From: Rhyzopertha dominica
Lineage: Eukaryota > Arthropoda > Insecta > Coleoptera > Bostrichidae
Assembly (NCBI GenBank): GCA_025024175.1
Contig: QCXZ01000064.1
Coordinates: 42,987,325 to 43,051,324 of the forward strand
DNA length: 64,000 nucleotides
Reading direction: 5' to 3'
The translations under genes were made by a program, and so were the position numbers. Positions 23,998-36,224 of this stretch are shown here, piece by piece. Numbering within the stretch: the first letter of the stretch is position 1; every line of letters starts with the position of its first letter. The notes beneath the pieces are model-generated. The model was given only the letters and a program-made list of their open reading frames with translations, had not been told where the DNA came from and searched no databases.

Positions 23998-25610
23998 CCC
24001 CTTGTACATAGAAAACGTCGAGAAGTGCAACTACATGTAAATTTCGGGTTCGGCCTACGCCACTGGTCCTATATTCTATAGGTATTTTTATTTGACTTTA
24101 AAATAAAACAAGGACATCTTAGAAAGCGTATTTATTTATATCAGGTTTAACTTACAAAGGGAATCATGCAATCATAAAGTACAAATTTATATATCAGCAT
24201 AGAATAACTTTTTTAACAGAACACTAAGCTGGAAGGTATATCATGTGTGCATATAATAGGTAGTCTGCTGTAAAACAGGCTGTGTATGTATGTAAGTTAC
24301 TTGTAGCCTAAAAATTCTACTTACAAACTATATTCATTACAAATTATACATGTATACACTAAAACAAAAGCAGAGTAACGGCATACTACAATTTTTGGGT
24401 GTAAGCGCGTTCAGTTGTTCTTAAACAATCTCACAACAAGCATAAATAATATTCCAACACATATTTAATGCCATACTTCGAAACTATTCAGATTTTTGTT
24501 TATAAAATTGTATGTTTGTAATGAAAAGTTCTTTTTTATAAATGAAAATAAGTTGTACAAGCTAAACTAATGCTAAATCACATAAAATTAGTTTCACACA
24601 GGTAGACATTGGGTTGTAGGCCTCGAAAGAACTATCTTCATTATTACTTGCAATAACAGTCTGTAGTGCACCCAAAATTAGCTAAAGATCTTTATTTAAA
24701 CATAGCAATCTGCCCCTGCTTCTTTCGTACCCTTTAAATGTGTGAATAATAAGCGTTTTTCCCTAGAAGCCCAGGAATGCGGATCGATGCAGTAACTTAG
24801 CCATTGGTGTTTCAGCTTTTTTCTGCTTTTCACGAAACGCAATATATGTCAATATACAAAAGCTATGCATTTATTAAGTCGTGTAGATTAAAAATTTCAG
24901 TACATAAGTACCTAAATAAATAATTCAATTTCTGAATTTCATTAACAATACAGCTTTACAAGAATGTCATAAGAAGTTAATGTAATAACAATTATTACAA
25001 TATCATCACCCAAGTTATGTGTACTACTGTCACCATATTGGAAAGTATATCTGGTTGCCATAATTGACATATTGTAAATAAGCATTTAATATATTGCAAA
25101 CTTAAAGCATTTATTTATTCCCATAAACCCGCGTGTAAAATCATTGACTTTACATGTTATTCAATCATTGCTGCAGCTAGCTTAGTTAACAGATGGTTAA
25201 CAATTACCTCTGGTCATTTTTAAAGAACTGGGCATTAATATCATCTTGCGTTCGATGTAGTTGCAAAACAAGTAGTCGTGAGATGCCATTAATGAGGATA
25301 AATAAATAAGTCTTCGTTAACAAAGTTTTAGGTATACAATGGTTAATTTATTACTTACATTTCTTAATTAAAATTGTTTTATATCTGCAAGACCAAAATG
25401 TGCTTTCATCTCCATACCACACTTATTTTGTACTGTATGTGCACTACTTAGAACCTGATATAAGAAAGCTGACCAATCAGAAACCGAATCAGCGCGCTTC
25501 TGCTGCCCTCTCAGCATCATCTTATTGATGTGGAGCTAACATGTATATGCAATAATGCAAGTGTTAAACTGCTGAAAAAGGATACAATTTCGCTAAAAAC
25601 CGAAACAATT
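23998..25610. other. AT-rich non-coding stretch
   Basis: No gene or structured RNA recognised. Confidence 0.45.
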
Positions 25611-25611
25611 T

Positions 25612-25850
25612 TCCCATTTAGTTGGCTTTCTGGAAGGTTTTCTATGCGTTGCAGTCCAATGGTGTGGTCATACGCCCGCTGGACGCTATGTTTCCTTCAG
25701 ATTTGGTTATAAAACAAGTATTATGCCAATTTTTGCAACACAGTGATTGGCGAACGATTAAAGTTGGGGACTTGAGGTTTTCACTGTTGCATTTCGGATA
25801 CCACAGCGCATCCGGTCGTGCGAAACTCGGTCGCTCCGGCATTGTAGATC
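25612..25850 (+). repeat. Dispersed repeat, plus-strand copy of an inverted pair
   Basis: This segment aligns with the reverse complement of 27580-27785: both contain GGTGGTCAT or GTGTGGTCAT, an ATGTTTC.TTCAGATTTGGT block, and CTTTACTGTTG or TTTCACTGTTG followed by GCATCC or GCCTCC. It is not recognisably protein-coding. The pair brackets the fold-back element at 26065-27080. Confidence 0.6.
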
Positions 25851-26064
25851 AATATTTTTAATGTCAATTAAAAAAATGTATTTTCGTGCTAAATTGTCGA
25901 GGTCAGATTTCTTGGGCATTTTGCCTAGCTATTCACGCCTATAAAAATCCAGATACCGGTAAAAACCCAAGGCGGAGTTTCATTTCTTCCACTACTCGTA
26001 TTTTCTTTGCGATTTGAGCTATCGGGATGAAACTTGGTACATAGGTGTAGTGTGTTATGATATA

Positions 26065-27080
26065 CAGGGTCCGCCACCTAAAACGCCCCACACTTGTATT
26101 TTCTTTGTTTTGTTTAGGTGCAACATTAAGTTATATGTCAAATTGTAGGTCTTTTTGAACTCTTTAAAAAAATAACATAGTGAGTGTCCAAATTTTTTTT
26201 TGCAGATTGTGATACTTTGCAAATAAAGTTATTTTTTGTAAATATTTTTTAACCTTACCCCGTATAATAAACATTGCTTTATATTTGGATGCCGACTTTT
26301 GTCTTCTTCAATTTGTGTCATTACCATTTATGCGTAATTTTTACTCCTTAGTTAAAAACAAGAAAAACTAGTCGTCACCATGTTCTGTTATAGGGCTGTT
26401 CACAATTTTTTAAGTGTTAGTGTAGTAGCTTATTATGGTACAAATTATACCTACATACCCATCGCTGCACACAAAACTCCAAGATTTTGAGTAACTTTTA
26501 AATAAATTAAGTACAAAGTTCTTTCTAAAAAGAGAGAAGCTAGAAAATGAAACCCTACGATGAGGCTAGTTTGGTTTTCTACATCGCGTACTAGCCTCGT
26601 CGCAGGGTTTCGTTTTCTAGCCTCTCTCTCTTTAGAATGAACTTTGTACTTAATTTATCTAAAAGTTACTTAAAATTTTGGGGTTTTGTGTGCAGCGATG
26701 GTTATGTAGGGACAATTTGTACCGTAACTAACACTTAAAAATTCTGAGCAACCCTATTTACATAACATGGCGGCGACTAGTTTTTCTTGTTTTTGACTAA
26801 GAAGGAGTAAAAATTACGCATACATGGTAATGACGCAAATTGAAGAAGACAAAAGTCGGTATTCAACTATGCTGCAATATTTATTATACTGGGTAAGATT
26901 GAAAAATATTTACAAAAATTAACTTTAAATAAAAAATATGATAATCTGCAAAAATTTTGGACACCTACTAAGCTATCTTTAAAGAGTTTAAAAAGACCTA
27001 CAATTTGGCATGTATTTTAAAGTTGTACCTAATAAAATAAAGTAAATACGAGCCTGGGGAGTTTTAGGTGTCGGACTCTG
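26065..27080. mobile_element. 1,016-bp fold-back element, arms about 500 bp
   Basis: The left arm (26065-26572) and right arm (26592-27080) are near-complete inverse copies separated by a 19-nt loop. Termini are CAGGGTCCGCCACCTAAAAC and its inverse. TATA flanks both ends (26061-26064 and 27081-27084), consistent with a TA-type target duplication. The arms differ by scattered substitutions and small indels, so the copy is not new. It encodes no protein; the transcribed hairpin would be a long double-stranded RNA. Mobilisation by a Tc1/mariner-type transposase is inferred from the TA flanks. Confidence 0.92.
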
Positions 27081-27579
27081 TATATCTTTTGGTAAAAATA
27101 CACCTGAAAATCTAGAAAACTTTCCAATACACAAGTAAAATTTGAAATTGGATTTACATGCCGTTTTGATTAATACCGATAGTTCTTCATGAATTAATTT
27201 TAATCTTTACAATAAGTATTCTGTACACGCTCGAATTTGACCTTGCTTAACGAAAGTACCCACGCGTCAAGCTGATTCTAATGGGTCTTTGGTAATTTCT
27301 ATATATGTATTAGAAATATAAATATTACGGGGGGGTCATATTCGAGAGTGTACGGAGAAGATGGTGACAATTTTTCATTTTTCCGACGATTTCGGTAATT
27401 TCCATTAGATTGAAATTACTTTATCAAGATCTATAACGATGTTCAAGCCGGCACGGCATGTAAACCCAATCTCAAATTTTTGTTGTATTGGAAAGTTTTA
27501 CCGATTTTTCCGGTATATTTTCCAAAGCATAGTTCAAATAACAGAGAAAATAGTAATAAAAAAACCCGGAAACTAGACA

Positions 27580-27785
27580 ATCCGGAATAACCGTTCTCCC
27601 GAAATCCGGAGGCGTTTGAATACAACAGTAAAGACCGCAAATCCCTATCTTTTTTTGTTCGCAAATCACGGCCCTCCAAAGATCGGCATACATTTTTTAC
27701 CACCAAATCTGGAAGAAACATGACGCGACCAGCAGGAAAGATGACCACCGCATGTCCACACTCTTACCGTGGGTCACTTTAAGAA
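27580..27785 (-). repeat. Dispersed repeat, minus-strand copy of an inverted pair
   Basis: Inverse partner of 25612-25850. On the minus strand it reads GGTGGTCATCTTTCCTGCTG, then CATGTTTCTTCCAGATTTGG. The two copies face each other across the fold-back element about 1.7 kb apart and are moderately diverged. Confidence 0.6.
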
Positions 27786-27789
27786 TGAA

Positions 27790-29200
27790 ACTCATAACCT
27801 TAGAACGAATTATTCTATTTCAATTTCATAAACGCTAACATGTGGAGAATGAAAGTAGCGACTATTTTGTTGTCTTGGACTGCGAGCAAAATATTTTAGC
27901 TTTACAAGAAGGTCATTTTTCAAAGCTGCTAATCACCTTTTATTTAGCTAGTAACCTAAAACGCTCAAACTATCACTGTGTGCATGGATGTAATAAATAT
28001 TGTCCCCTTTGTAATGAATAAATGCTTAAAGTAAATATTTTTGTCATAATTACGATAATTACGGTTGTTGTTTACATCAGCAAAAATATGTTTAATCCTG
28101 CTTACAAAAATGATGTTTGAGTGATAAGTAACGATTTATTTTATACTAAACAATGAAGCAAATATTACTATAAAATTAACAATTTGGTAGCAGTAACAGA
28201 AATTATGCTTACTTTTCAAACAGTTTATAAAAGGCCTGTTAGCTACTAAAGTAGTATAATAAAAAGTATGGCAAAATGAAGGATGTGCATTATGAACACA
28301 GTAACTTATACAAACTTCGTTAATGTATCTCAAAACCCGATTCTCTTACATTTCTCTTAATGCCTGAAAGACCACAAATCATATAGGTATTATTCATTGT
28401 TAAAATTCTAGCTAATAGTATAGTATAGTAGTGAGGTCGCCGCTAATATTTAAAAAATGAAGCCTTCATACAATTTCAGTTTCGCCAATATGCGTTGTCG
28501 CTTAGAAGTTATAAAAACTTCGAGACGTTCCAAAACATACTGCTTTCATTAAAGGAATAATCTAATATTGCAACGCCGACTCTTTGGAAGTTTGTAGCCG
28601 TGAAAACTTTTGATGGAGTTTCATATGGAGACCGATAAATAATATTGTGTTAGAGCGGGGCGTGGGCGGTCAACCGACGACGCATAATGATCGATCAGAA
28701 ATGTCCCCGAGTTCCTGAATTATGCATTTTAGTTTAGGAATATTGAACGGAATGAGTGGGTAAAAGATTTAATGCATGCTGAATGAGATAGTTCTTTAAG
28801 AGGATCACGCGGATAAGTAAGTAATAATACTGATATTGAATGACGCAAACGCGCTGTTGCATGAGAATTATGTTTGTAGCGGAATCCAGCTAATATACGC
28901 TTAGTAAAATATTACTTGGAGTTCCACAGGAATCTGTCTTAGGTCACCACTGCTATTGCTGTTTTCATTGCTTATGCCTTGATCTACAGTTGTTAATAAT
29001 AGGGATGTTGACTGTATTCAAATAAAAACATAATTTGAATGTACAGTGTACAGTTCTATATGTAAATACTGAAAATCTCAATATTTTTCCTATTTTTACG
29101 TAATTTTATTAATATTTTACAAATAAAATGTAATTAAATCACTTTCAAGTCACGTGACACCGAACACCAATAAGAGTGCATGATGTCACTTGTTCCTATA
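27790..29200. other. AT-rich non-coding stretch
   Basis: No gene recognised. Confidence 0.45.
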
Positions 29201-29206
29201 CATTAG

Positions 29207-29360
29207 AGTTGGGCAGTCCGGGATCCGCAGATGGATCCGCTTCCACCGGATCCAGTGGGTCCGACACGAAGTGAAACGATGTGTAACAAATTACATGTTC
29301 GACCCCGATTCTTCAGTGGAACCAGTGCGGTAGACCCGAATGGCGTAGACTTAAGTTGGG
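29207..29360. repeat. GGATCC-rich GC patch, possible hAT-type terminus
   Basis: TAGAGTTGGGCAGTCCGGGA is followed by three GGATCC motifs at 29221, 29233 and 29248 in otherwise AT-rich DNA. Termini of the form AGAGTTGGGCA occur on some insect hAT-like elements; no partner end or transposase was found. Confidence 0.25.
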
Positions 29361-29757
29361 CTTTAGTATTAAGCATTCAATACTTTATGNCTGCATTCTA
29401 CTGCAATTTCATTTGTTCACATTGCTTTACTTATTTTAATTATTTAATCATCACTCAACTATAAAAAGATCCCAGTTTAGATGAGTCTGAGTTGAAATGA
29501 AATGCCAAATAGGTATAAAAACTACATTTTTAAAATTTCATAGCAGTTCAGTGCGTTTTAATTTTTGGATCCGATTTTTTAATATGTAGGTATGTAAACA
29601 GGCAATACAAAATTACTGAGAAGTATTTTTTATGTAGTTGTATGCACTTAAATATAAATATAAAATCCTTATAAATGTAAAAAGATTTAATGCTTGTGCC
29701 TATACAAAACGAAACATTTTTACGCAAGTTACATTTTTATGAAAGATTAAACACTGA

Positions 29758-30525
29758 TAAAACCGCTGCAAATTGAATCAATACTTGCACATCCAATTGT
29801 TAAAATGACATTTACGTTTTTATTTCTTATACTATACGATTAGTAATCAGGTTTTGAGCATTTTTTCTCTCTACACATTTTTTCTAAGACAAACAGTCCT
29901 CGTGATATTAACAAAAATATATAAATTTTTAAATCGCTTTTTTTTTCAAATAACTCGAAAATTATGAACTTAACAAAAAAATTACGCGAGTGCTTTCTGA
30001 CCAGAAATTTAATTTTCTACATAATACCAAAATTAAAAAAAATCGTACGAGCAGGGTCCAAAATAGTTTGTTTGGAAATATTTCGAAAATGTTAAAATTT
30101 TCGATAAATTTTTAAAGACACTTTTTGTGAGAAATTTTATTTCCTACCTAATGGTACTTTAATTTTCTGAATATATTAAATATATTCGGAGATATTTAGG
30201 AAAAACCGCTTTTTTTAAGTGACGCATTTTTGCTAATATCTTCTAAACAGTTTGCTGCACCGAAAATTTATAAGAACGAATAATACTAGCAGTTATACTA
30301 CAAATCACATACTAAAACGAAAAAAAATAAAAAATAAAAATTTGCAAGAAGGGTAGTTATCCCCCAATTTCGCCCCCTTCCCGATACCCTACTTACCCAA
30401 CAAACAATAGGTCGCTTTGGGTAGTTGAGATCTATACGTTTGCCAAATTTCAGGTTCGTATATTAAGTCTTTCGAAAGTTATCGTGTCCACAAACAATAG
30501 CACACATCCATTGGATGTGGAAGTA
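29758..30525 (+). repeat. Dispersed repeat with palindromic end, copy 2
   Basis: Same family and orientation as 17176-18039, with the same left edge and the right terminal TTGGATGTGGAAGTA. It lacks the roughly 100-bp CACAGACACACAG-containing block near the right end of copy 1, but keeps an internal block (about 30100-30155) that copy 1 has lost. Confidence 0.8.
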
Positions 30526-30897
30526 AAATTAAGTATTCATTCGAAAGGGGCAATCGAATAAAATAAACCACGCAAGTAAATCTCACGGCTCAAAGTCGTA
30601 ATCAGTCGGTTCCAGTATTTACGGTTCATATCGCGGAATAGTTGTGGATAAAATGATTTTGTAATAAACAATAATTTCTTCAAGATTTGCATTGAAAAAG
30701 TTTGAAAGGTGCTTTTATATCATGGAAAGGGGATTTATTAGGGCAAATAGTTAAAATTTGCCGAAAATTGACTGTTTTACAGGCCACCTTCTTCGCAACA
30801 AATAGTAACTTCTGTTCTGCTGAATTCAGAAATGTGAAGACCTCCATGTAAGTAATATATTAATATTTGTTAGTTCTGTAACCAAATTATAAATTAC

Positions 30898-31087
30898 AGT
30901 AATAATACATTTTTGATTGCGGCGCTACAAGCGCCGGATCCCTGCGGGCAAGGTGAAGCCACATTTTCTTGCCATTTGCCGAACGTGGAACATGAAAAAA
31001 TAGCTTGTTAGGTGTTCTGATTGTAGTAGATGCACACTGAGGAACCGCACAATACTTATAAAACTTAGAATTCATATTACATAGCAA
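30898..31087 (-). CDS. THAP-domain exon (P-element/THAP9-like type), partial
   Basis: The minus-strand frame has the first half of a THAP zinc module: YCAVPQC (Cys-x4-Cys), then TPNKLFFHVP and KKMWLHLARRDP, ending in MYYYC. Insect THAP proteins of this type often read 'YFCEDHF' at that point. Here a GTAATT donor at 30897-30896 splits the Cys codon in phase 1, so the rest of the domain (the Cys-x2-His pair) should lie in a next exon toward lower coordinates, which I could not find. The start could be the ATG at 31087 or at 31075. Likely a first exon of a gene or a domesticated or decayed transposase; unresolved. Confidence 0.65.
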
Positions 31088-31089
31088 TA

Positions 31090-34000
31090 AATGCGAAAAA
31101 ACTTTAAATCGCCTTATCAGTTTAACCGTGTTTGAGAACAGGTGACGTCACAGCTGTCACGGTGACAAGGTATTGGCGTTTTGAAGCGAAATTTGAAATG
31201 GAATTTAAAGACATGATTTCTAGAGCTTTTAAATGGTTTAAAAAATAATAATCAATATTCAGGGCTATATAGGGTACTTATGCACAATTTAGAACACTCC
31301 CAAAAATAGTTAACATCCCTATTGTCTGATACATTTGTATGTTGCTGATACACAAATGTATCTTCCATTTAGACCAGAGAATTTTAATGCTGCAGATTAA
31401 AACACTGACACGCCCTGTAGGGTGTGGCAGTAATTTCTTTGCCATTTCAGAAGGCTACAAATTAAAAACTAACTAATGGTGGTTGAAAAATTTATTTATA
31501 GCCATTTATTCTATTGTGTGAACTATAAGGTTTTACATTAAGTTGTTTTAAACGAAACGTCAGTAAGATGACGTCGCCCTATCGTCAGTGCAATTCTGAA
31601 GTCGATAGCTGTCCTTCACTCGCTGTAAGACGTCAATCCGCATGAGATGGACTTCCAGAAAAATGGTAGCTTCAAGACAGTCAAATCTCGCGGTGTGTTT
31701 TGTACACAGAACATGAGGATATCTGTGGCTGGAAAGTCGTTAAGAAGCTGTCGACAAACGTTAACGCGGTTTTTGAAAACGAAAATGTTCGTGCAGAATA
31801 CGACGTACTGAGCGACTTCACATGTTTAGAGTAGCTGATTTTCGTGGTGATAGGACGCCAGAACGTCTCATTCATGCAACAGTTTCATGAGAATGAGCAC
31901 TGCGTGATCGACCACTCCCCCTCCCCTGGCTTCGAGTTGCGAAACCCGTGGCTCTAAAATTTCGAACGCACTTGAAGGTTTATTAGTTTCGAGCAAACAT
32001 GAACCAAAAGATCTGAAACAAAGTTCTTTCGAAACGCACGTTGCGCATTGACTGGTACAAAATTTCCGATAGTAAGAAACGCTTCAATAATGAACACCCC
32101 TTGTTAACTTGACCAATCCATGTTATCCGCTGACAAACCTTAGGACCTTCCAACGTGGCGCTATCCTTCGTCAAAATGGTAAAGGAAGCATTGTCCCACC
32201 CTGTATAATTGACTTTTCAAAAAACGTATCCTGCAGTTAAACGGGTCGAATACTCAGCTGCTTGTGTTTGGATCGTACCGAACTGTATCCGCAGTAGTTA
32301 GTTAGTACTTTAGTACCGAAATGAAATCTGGTCTGAAAATTCTTGCATCAATAAATTTGTACCATAACCTATATTCTCGTCCTAATATAGCCCCCCTAAA
32401 CGTCGACCATATTTCCAAAACCCACGCCGCCAAACCAAAAAAGACCAAGATTTTAGTCTGACTCTGGTCGCAAAAGCTTACGTTCTTAGTACCTACCAAA
32501 GGTGACGATATCTACTAGCTCGTAACCGTCATTATTTAAATCAGCGATTTAAAATAATTCCTTATACTACACTCGGAAGCAGAAAATCGGGGTAGTACAA
32601 AGTTCTACTAATATATGGTGCCTGAAGAAGATAAGAATCTAGAATAAGTGACAAAAGTGGGTTTGCAGAATATGCCTAGTACATTATTTCTCCAATGTGC
32701 ACTGTACATGTCCTATTTATGTACACATAAAGATTTTATTCGATTTAATGATACTCTGAGCCCTCTGTTCCGATAGAACTTTTTAAAATTTCTTTTTTTT
32801 TACACTATTACTACAACCTATAATATAATACTATAAAGTATCATATAAGGAATTAAGTATTCTATAATTCAAACTAAAATTTTATACCTAAATATCTAGC
32901 TACTAGATATAGCGAATTAAATTCTGCTCTATATTTAATTGTGTGAATAACTTGCTATTGTCATCAATAATAAACGACAAATACGTCAAAAGTGCATTAA
33001 ATCAGGCGCAGGGCAAGCGCTATGTTAGGGTTAGAAAATGTCGTAGCTTGCTTGACTCGGTTTGTTATGAACGCACGTTACAATTTTTTTGATATTTGAT
33101 TGTAATGATGATGCAGGCAGGCGTAACTTCAAAAAAGGTTTGCAAGAAGTTTCATAGAATTATAATAAACAGCAAAAAATTACTGTAACGACTAAATCCA
33201 AAAAACAAATATGATTTAAACACAATTAAATATATAGCTCCATTTACTTTTGAAATTGTGCATCAGCATTTTTTACTGTTGGTTTCAGTGTTTTGGAGTA
33301 TAAGTTTATAGTTTTCTTATAGTGTTCTTAAATCAGTTCAATATATTCTCGTCCTCGAACAATTCGCAAAAGTGTTAAAATGTAATCTGTATGTAGTTCA
33401 CTTTTAGAGAAAACCTTTTTTCGCTTTCTTTTCGTAGCTGTTATTTCAAAAATAAATAATTACCTACCAAACTAGAAAATACCGGTCGATTTGAGCGGTC
33501 GGCAGCGGCGGCATGCATTTCAATCATTTAACAGCTGGAACTACACTGACAAGTAGTTGCCAGATTGTGCGACTTATCATGATATATATATTATTCAAGA
33601 CAAAATTTTTGCAGTGGCGACAGACAATGAAATGGGCAACTTTCTCTTTCTGTTTGTCAACAAAATTATACATAAGTCGCTCGCTGCAGTTTCTGGTTCG
33701 GATTTCTGATTAGCAACGAAAGCATAGCTTTTTGAAGGTACATATTTTGAGCGATTTTAAATCAATTTCAAAGGGTTTGCTTCCAAGTGAGGCAAAAGTA
33801 CATCGATATCTGTATTTTTAAGCCTTAGATTATAAACAAATTTATGCGCACCATGTGAGACGTGGTGCAAACCCTTCCCTGTATAAACGGCTTGCATACA
33901 TTTTTAAATAAATAGGTGTTAGGGATTTTTTGACCAAACGTAGTACTTTTATGGAGATAGCGAATGGTAGCGACGCCGCCTTGGTAACTGGCGACATTTT

Positions 34001-34900
34001 TGGGAGTAGATTAGTTAGAGACGATCAACCATACAAACATGGCAACCCTGCTGACAGATTGACGTATTTATTTTGTTATAATGACACACGATAATGAGAG
34101 TTATTAAAAAACTACCCTGTGCCAAACAATCAGAAACACAAAACGAAACAATCAATCCGTAATGCTGTTATAAAAACATCGAATGGGTCACGTGATAACA
34201 ACAATGATGTTAAGAACTTCGATCATTTAGGAAGCGTAATGAGATGAATCGTATGAATTCTTATAAGTACTTTTGTTGATTATTTTTTAGGGTAAAACAG
34301 GTTTTTATGTTAACGACACGTTATTTGAGTAGTTTTATAAAAATATTAAGCTAATAGGAACGGATAAGCGGATTTCTGCGATTAGTGCAAAATACCCAAT
34401 TGCAATGTAATGAGTTGTAGCAAACAAAGTAATTTCAGTTTCGTTGATTATACATACCATTCCTTTGACTATGTTGTACACTAGAGTCCCGGTAAATTTA
34501 CTATATTATTATTGTAATAAAGGCAAGTATAAATACATTTTTGTAAAACTTGTGAATACCATATTAAAGAGGTGTGATAATTATGAATTTACAGTTTGCA
34601 CTCGGCTAGTATTTCTAGCTATAAAAGAATATGCTTTTGTTGATAGAGATCAAGAAAAAGTTATTCAAAAAAATGTTAAAAACTTGTTTCCTGCCAGATA
34701 TTATTGTTAACGTTATACTCCACCAAGTTTTAATAAGCTTAATTCTAATAGCTTTTCTGAGAAAATAATCTGTATTCTTTTAGTGTCTGCTTATATCTTG
34801 TGAACATAAAAACTAATACAAAAATTTTCCGTACATTTTCATGCATTATTGAGTGTCCTAGAACAAAAATTATATCACTACAAGAAAATACTACTTTTAT
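31090..34900. other. Non-coding stretch with unassigned repeat fragments
   Basis: No gene recognised. 31540-32210 is GC-richer and ends in CCCACCCTGTATAA (about 32195-32208), like a TIR terminus, but its ORFs match nothing I know. The block GCAAAAGCTTACGTTCTTA at about 32470 recurs at about 60520. Confidence 0.35.
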
Positions 34901-35181
34901 AGTTTTATACTACAGTGTTTCTATATGATCCAATGAAATTTCGGAATATCGTTTTTCTTTTGTTAAATTCGGGATGTTACCTCGAATCTTTGTTGTTTGC
35001 TTGGGTATCAACAATAATTCACTTGTATTTTTATCCAAGAACGGGTTCCAATTTTGCTCGCGCCATCTGAGATTTCCGCCGAATTCATCTCGGATATCCC
35101 ACTTCTGAAACCGCCCCTCATTTCGAACCACCTGATCCGACGCCGGATGATAATTAATCGTGAGTGCCTCTTAATTTGCAG

Positions 35182-35276
35182 GTGAAACGATGATCCCTGC
35201 GGCGAGGGGAGCGCTTCCCGTTAGCGCCGCTCGGTTGTAGGTGGCCGTCGCCCCCGCCAACCCCTTGGTCAACCAA
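35182..35276 (+). other. Probable 5' UTR of the diacylglycerol kinase exon
   Basis: A GC-rich segment begins after an acceptor-like TTAATTTGCAG (ending 35181) and runs into the DGK start codon. It would be untranslated leader within the first coding exon. An alternative acceptor (GGTTGTAG, ending 35240) has a poor pyrimidine tract. Confidence 0.5.
35190..35240 (+). promoter_or_regulatory. Upstream ORF, 16 codons, before the DGK start
   Basis: ATG at 35190 opens a 16-codon frame that ends at TAG 35238-35240, 36 nt before the DGK ATG. If the leader is transcribed as proposed, this uORF could lower translation of the main frame. The sequence shows the frame; the effect is inference. Confidence 0.5.
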
Positions 35277-35352
35277 ATGACGTTGCAGATGACGCTACAG
35301 TGGGACAAGCTCTCGCCTACGGAGTTCCAGCAGCTCCAGGACTTGGCTGCCT
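35277..35352 (+). CDS. Dgk: Diacylglycerol kinase (type I), first coding exon
   Basis: Type I diacylglycerol kinases phosphorylate diacylglycerol to phosphatidic acid and begin with a recoverin-homology domain before the EF hands. This exon encodes 25 residues, with the segment LQWDKLSPTEFQQLQDLA matching the conserved family start ('W..LSP.EF.QLQ..A.YS'). ATG at 35277 is chosen because homologues start just before this motif; a second in-frame ATG lies at 35289. A strong donor GTAAGT follows at 35353, and the split codon (T plus two bases) fits the conserved Tyr that comes next. The GC-rich exon stands out from AT-rich DNA. No later DGK exon was recognised downstream, so a long intron must follow, or the gene runs beyond the window. 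The transposon nest at 35.6-38.9 kb would lie in that intron. Confidence 0.8.
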
Positions 35353-35609
35353 GTAAGTTCATTACAGTTTGGCTCAGTTTCATTATAGGTTTCCATTTGA
35401 ACATTCATAAAACCTGTGCTGCTACAAGAAGCGCCTTTTTATGATCGCGGAATGTATAAGAAGAGAAACGATGACTTGAATTTGAATTGTTTTTATTAAT
35501 TGTCAATTATTTTTTACTAAAACGTCAAAGTTCGTTCCGATAGTTGTAAAACTAAAGCTGTTACTTTATTACGGAAAACATCAGTGACTGCGGGAACAAT
35601 AATTGTGTA

Positions 35610-35921
35610 CTACACTATACCATCTGGTGGCAATTAAGAGTGTCACCCACCCGTCTCTGTGGAGAACCTGTAGTCTGAACGGTAGTCGACCTGTTGGTCG
35701 GCGTTTAAAAACCGAGAAAGATCCCCAGCGACAGTGTGTGCAAAGACTGCAGTGCTCAGTATAATAGCAATATTAGTCTAAGCCATGTTGTGTGCATCAG
35801 AACAATCTGTGGATAGCTGTTTTGACTTATAAAACCTCCTTAGTACAGCTATAGTCCTAATGCAGACAACATGGCATAGATCTGGGTTCCCTTTTATATG
35901 CCAAGGATGGTGTTGTGTATG
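35610..35921. mobile_element. Fold-back element, left part, interrupted by Copia
   Basis: Contains block B (CACCCGTCTCTGTGGAGAAC, GGCGTTTAAAAACCGA; about 35610-35790) then block A (TGTGGATAGCTGTTTTGACT to GCCAAGG...GTGTATG; about 35810-35921), the same blocks as the element at 62757-63271. The Copia element begins inside the A-B junction motif GTGTATG, and the remainder resumes at 38451. Block A carries a mutated hammerhead on the minus strand (CTAAGGA instead of CTGANGA, CAAAAC instead of GAAAC). Confidence 0.75.
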
Positions 35922-36139
35922 TTAGCAGACCAGGTTAAATAATACACTCGTAATGAAGTAAAAGTCTTCATAATATATTCATTATGTGTTCCTCGTGCAT
36001 TAGAATAACACAAATTCCAATACACAAGCTATTCGGTTCTAGTCATTATCGTTAAGAGTTATGCAGTTATGGGATAAACAAATCCAGAACACATATACAA
36101 GCTTCAGATAAGTACATCGGATGTTTTTACATTCCAACA
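35920..36139 (-). repeat. Copia 3' LTR, 220 bp, deleted version
   Basis: Read on the minus strand it begins TGTTGGAATGTAAAA and ends GCTAACA. It matches the LTR at 38141-38448, sharing GAGTGTATTATTT, GAACACA.AATGAATATAT and AATAGCTTGTG or AATAACTTGCG, but lacks two internal segments. It lies directly downstream of the Copia pol relic on the same strand. Confidence 0.8.
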
Positions 36140-36224
36140 CTCTCACTTAAAAATGATTCAATTAATACATAACTAACTAGAACTTTTAACGCATGTACAA
36201 AAAAAAATAAATCACTGAGTGCTA

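Noticed and set aside
31681..32174. Overlapping minus-strand ORFs in a GC-richer region
   Set aside because: Possibly decayed transposon sequence, but no motif of any transposase or retroelement could be aligned with confidence.
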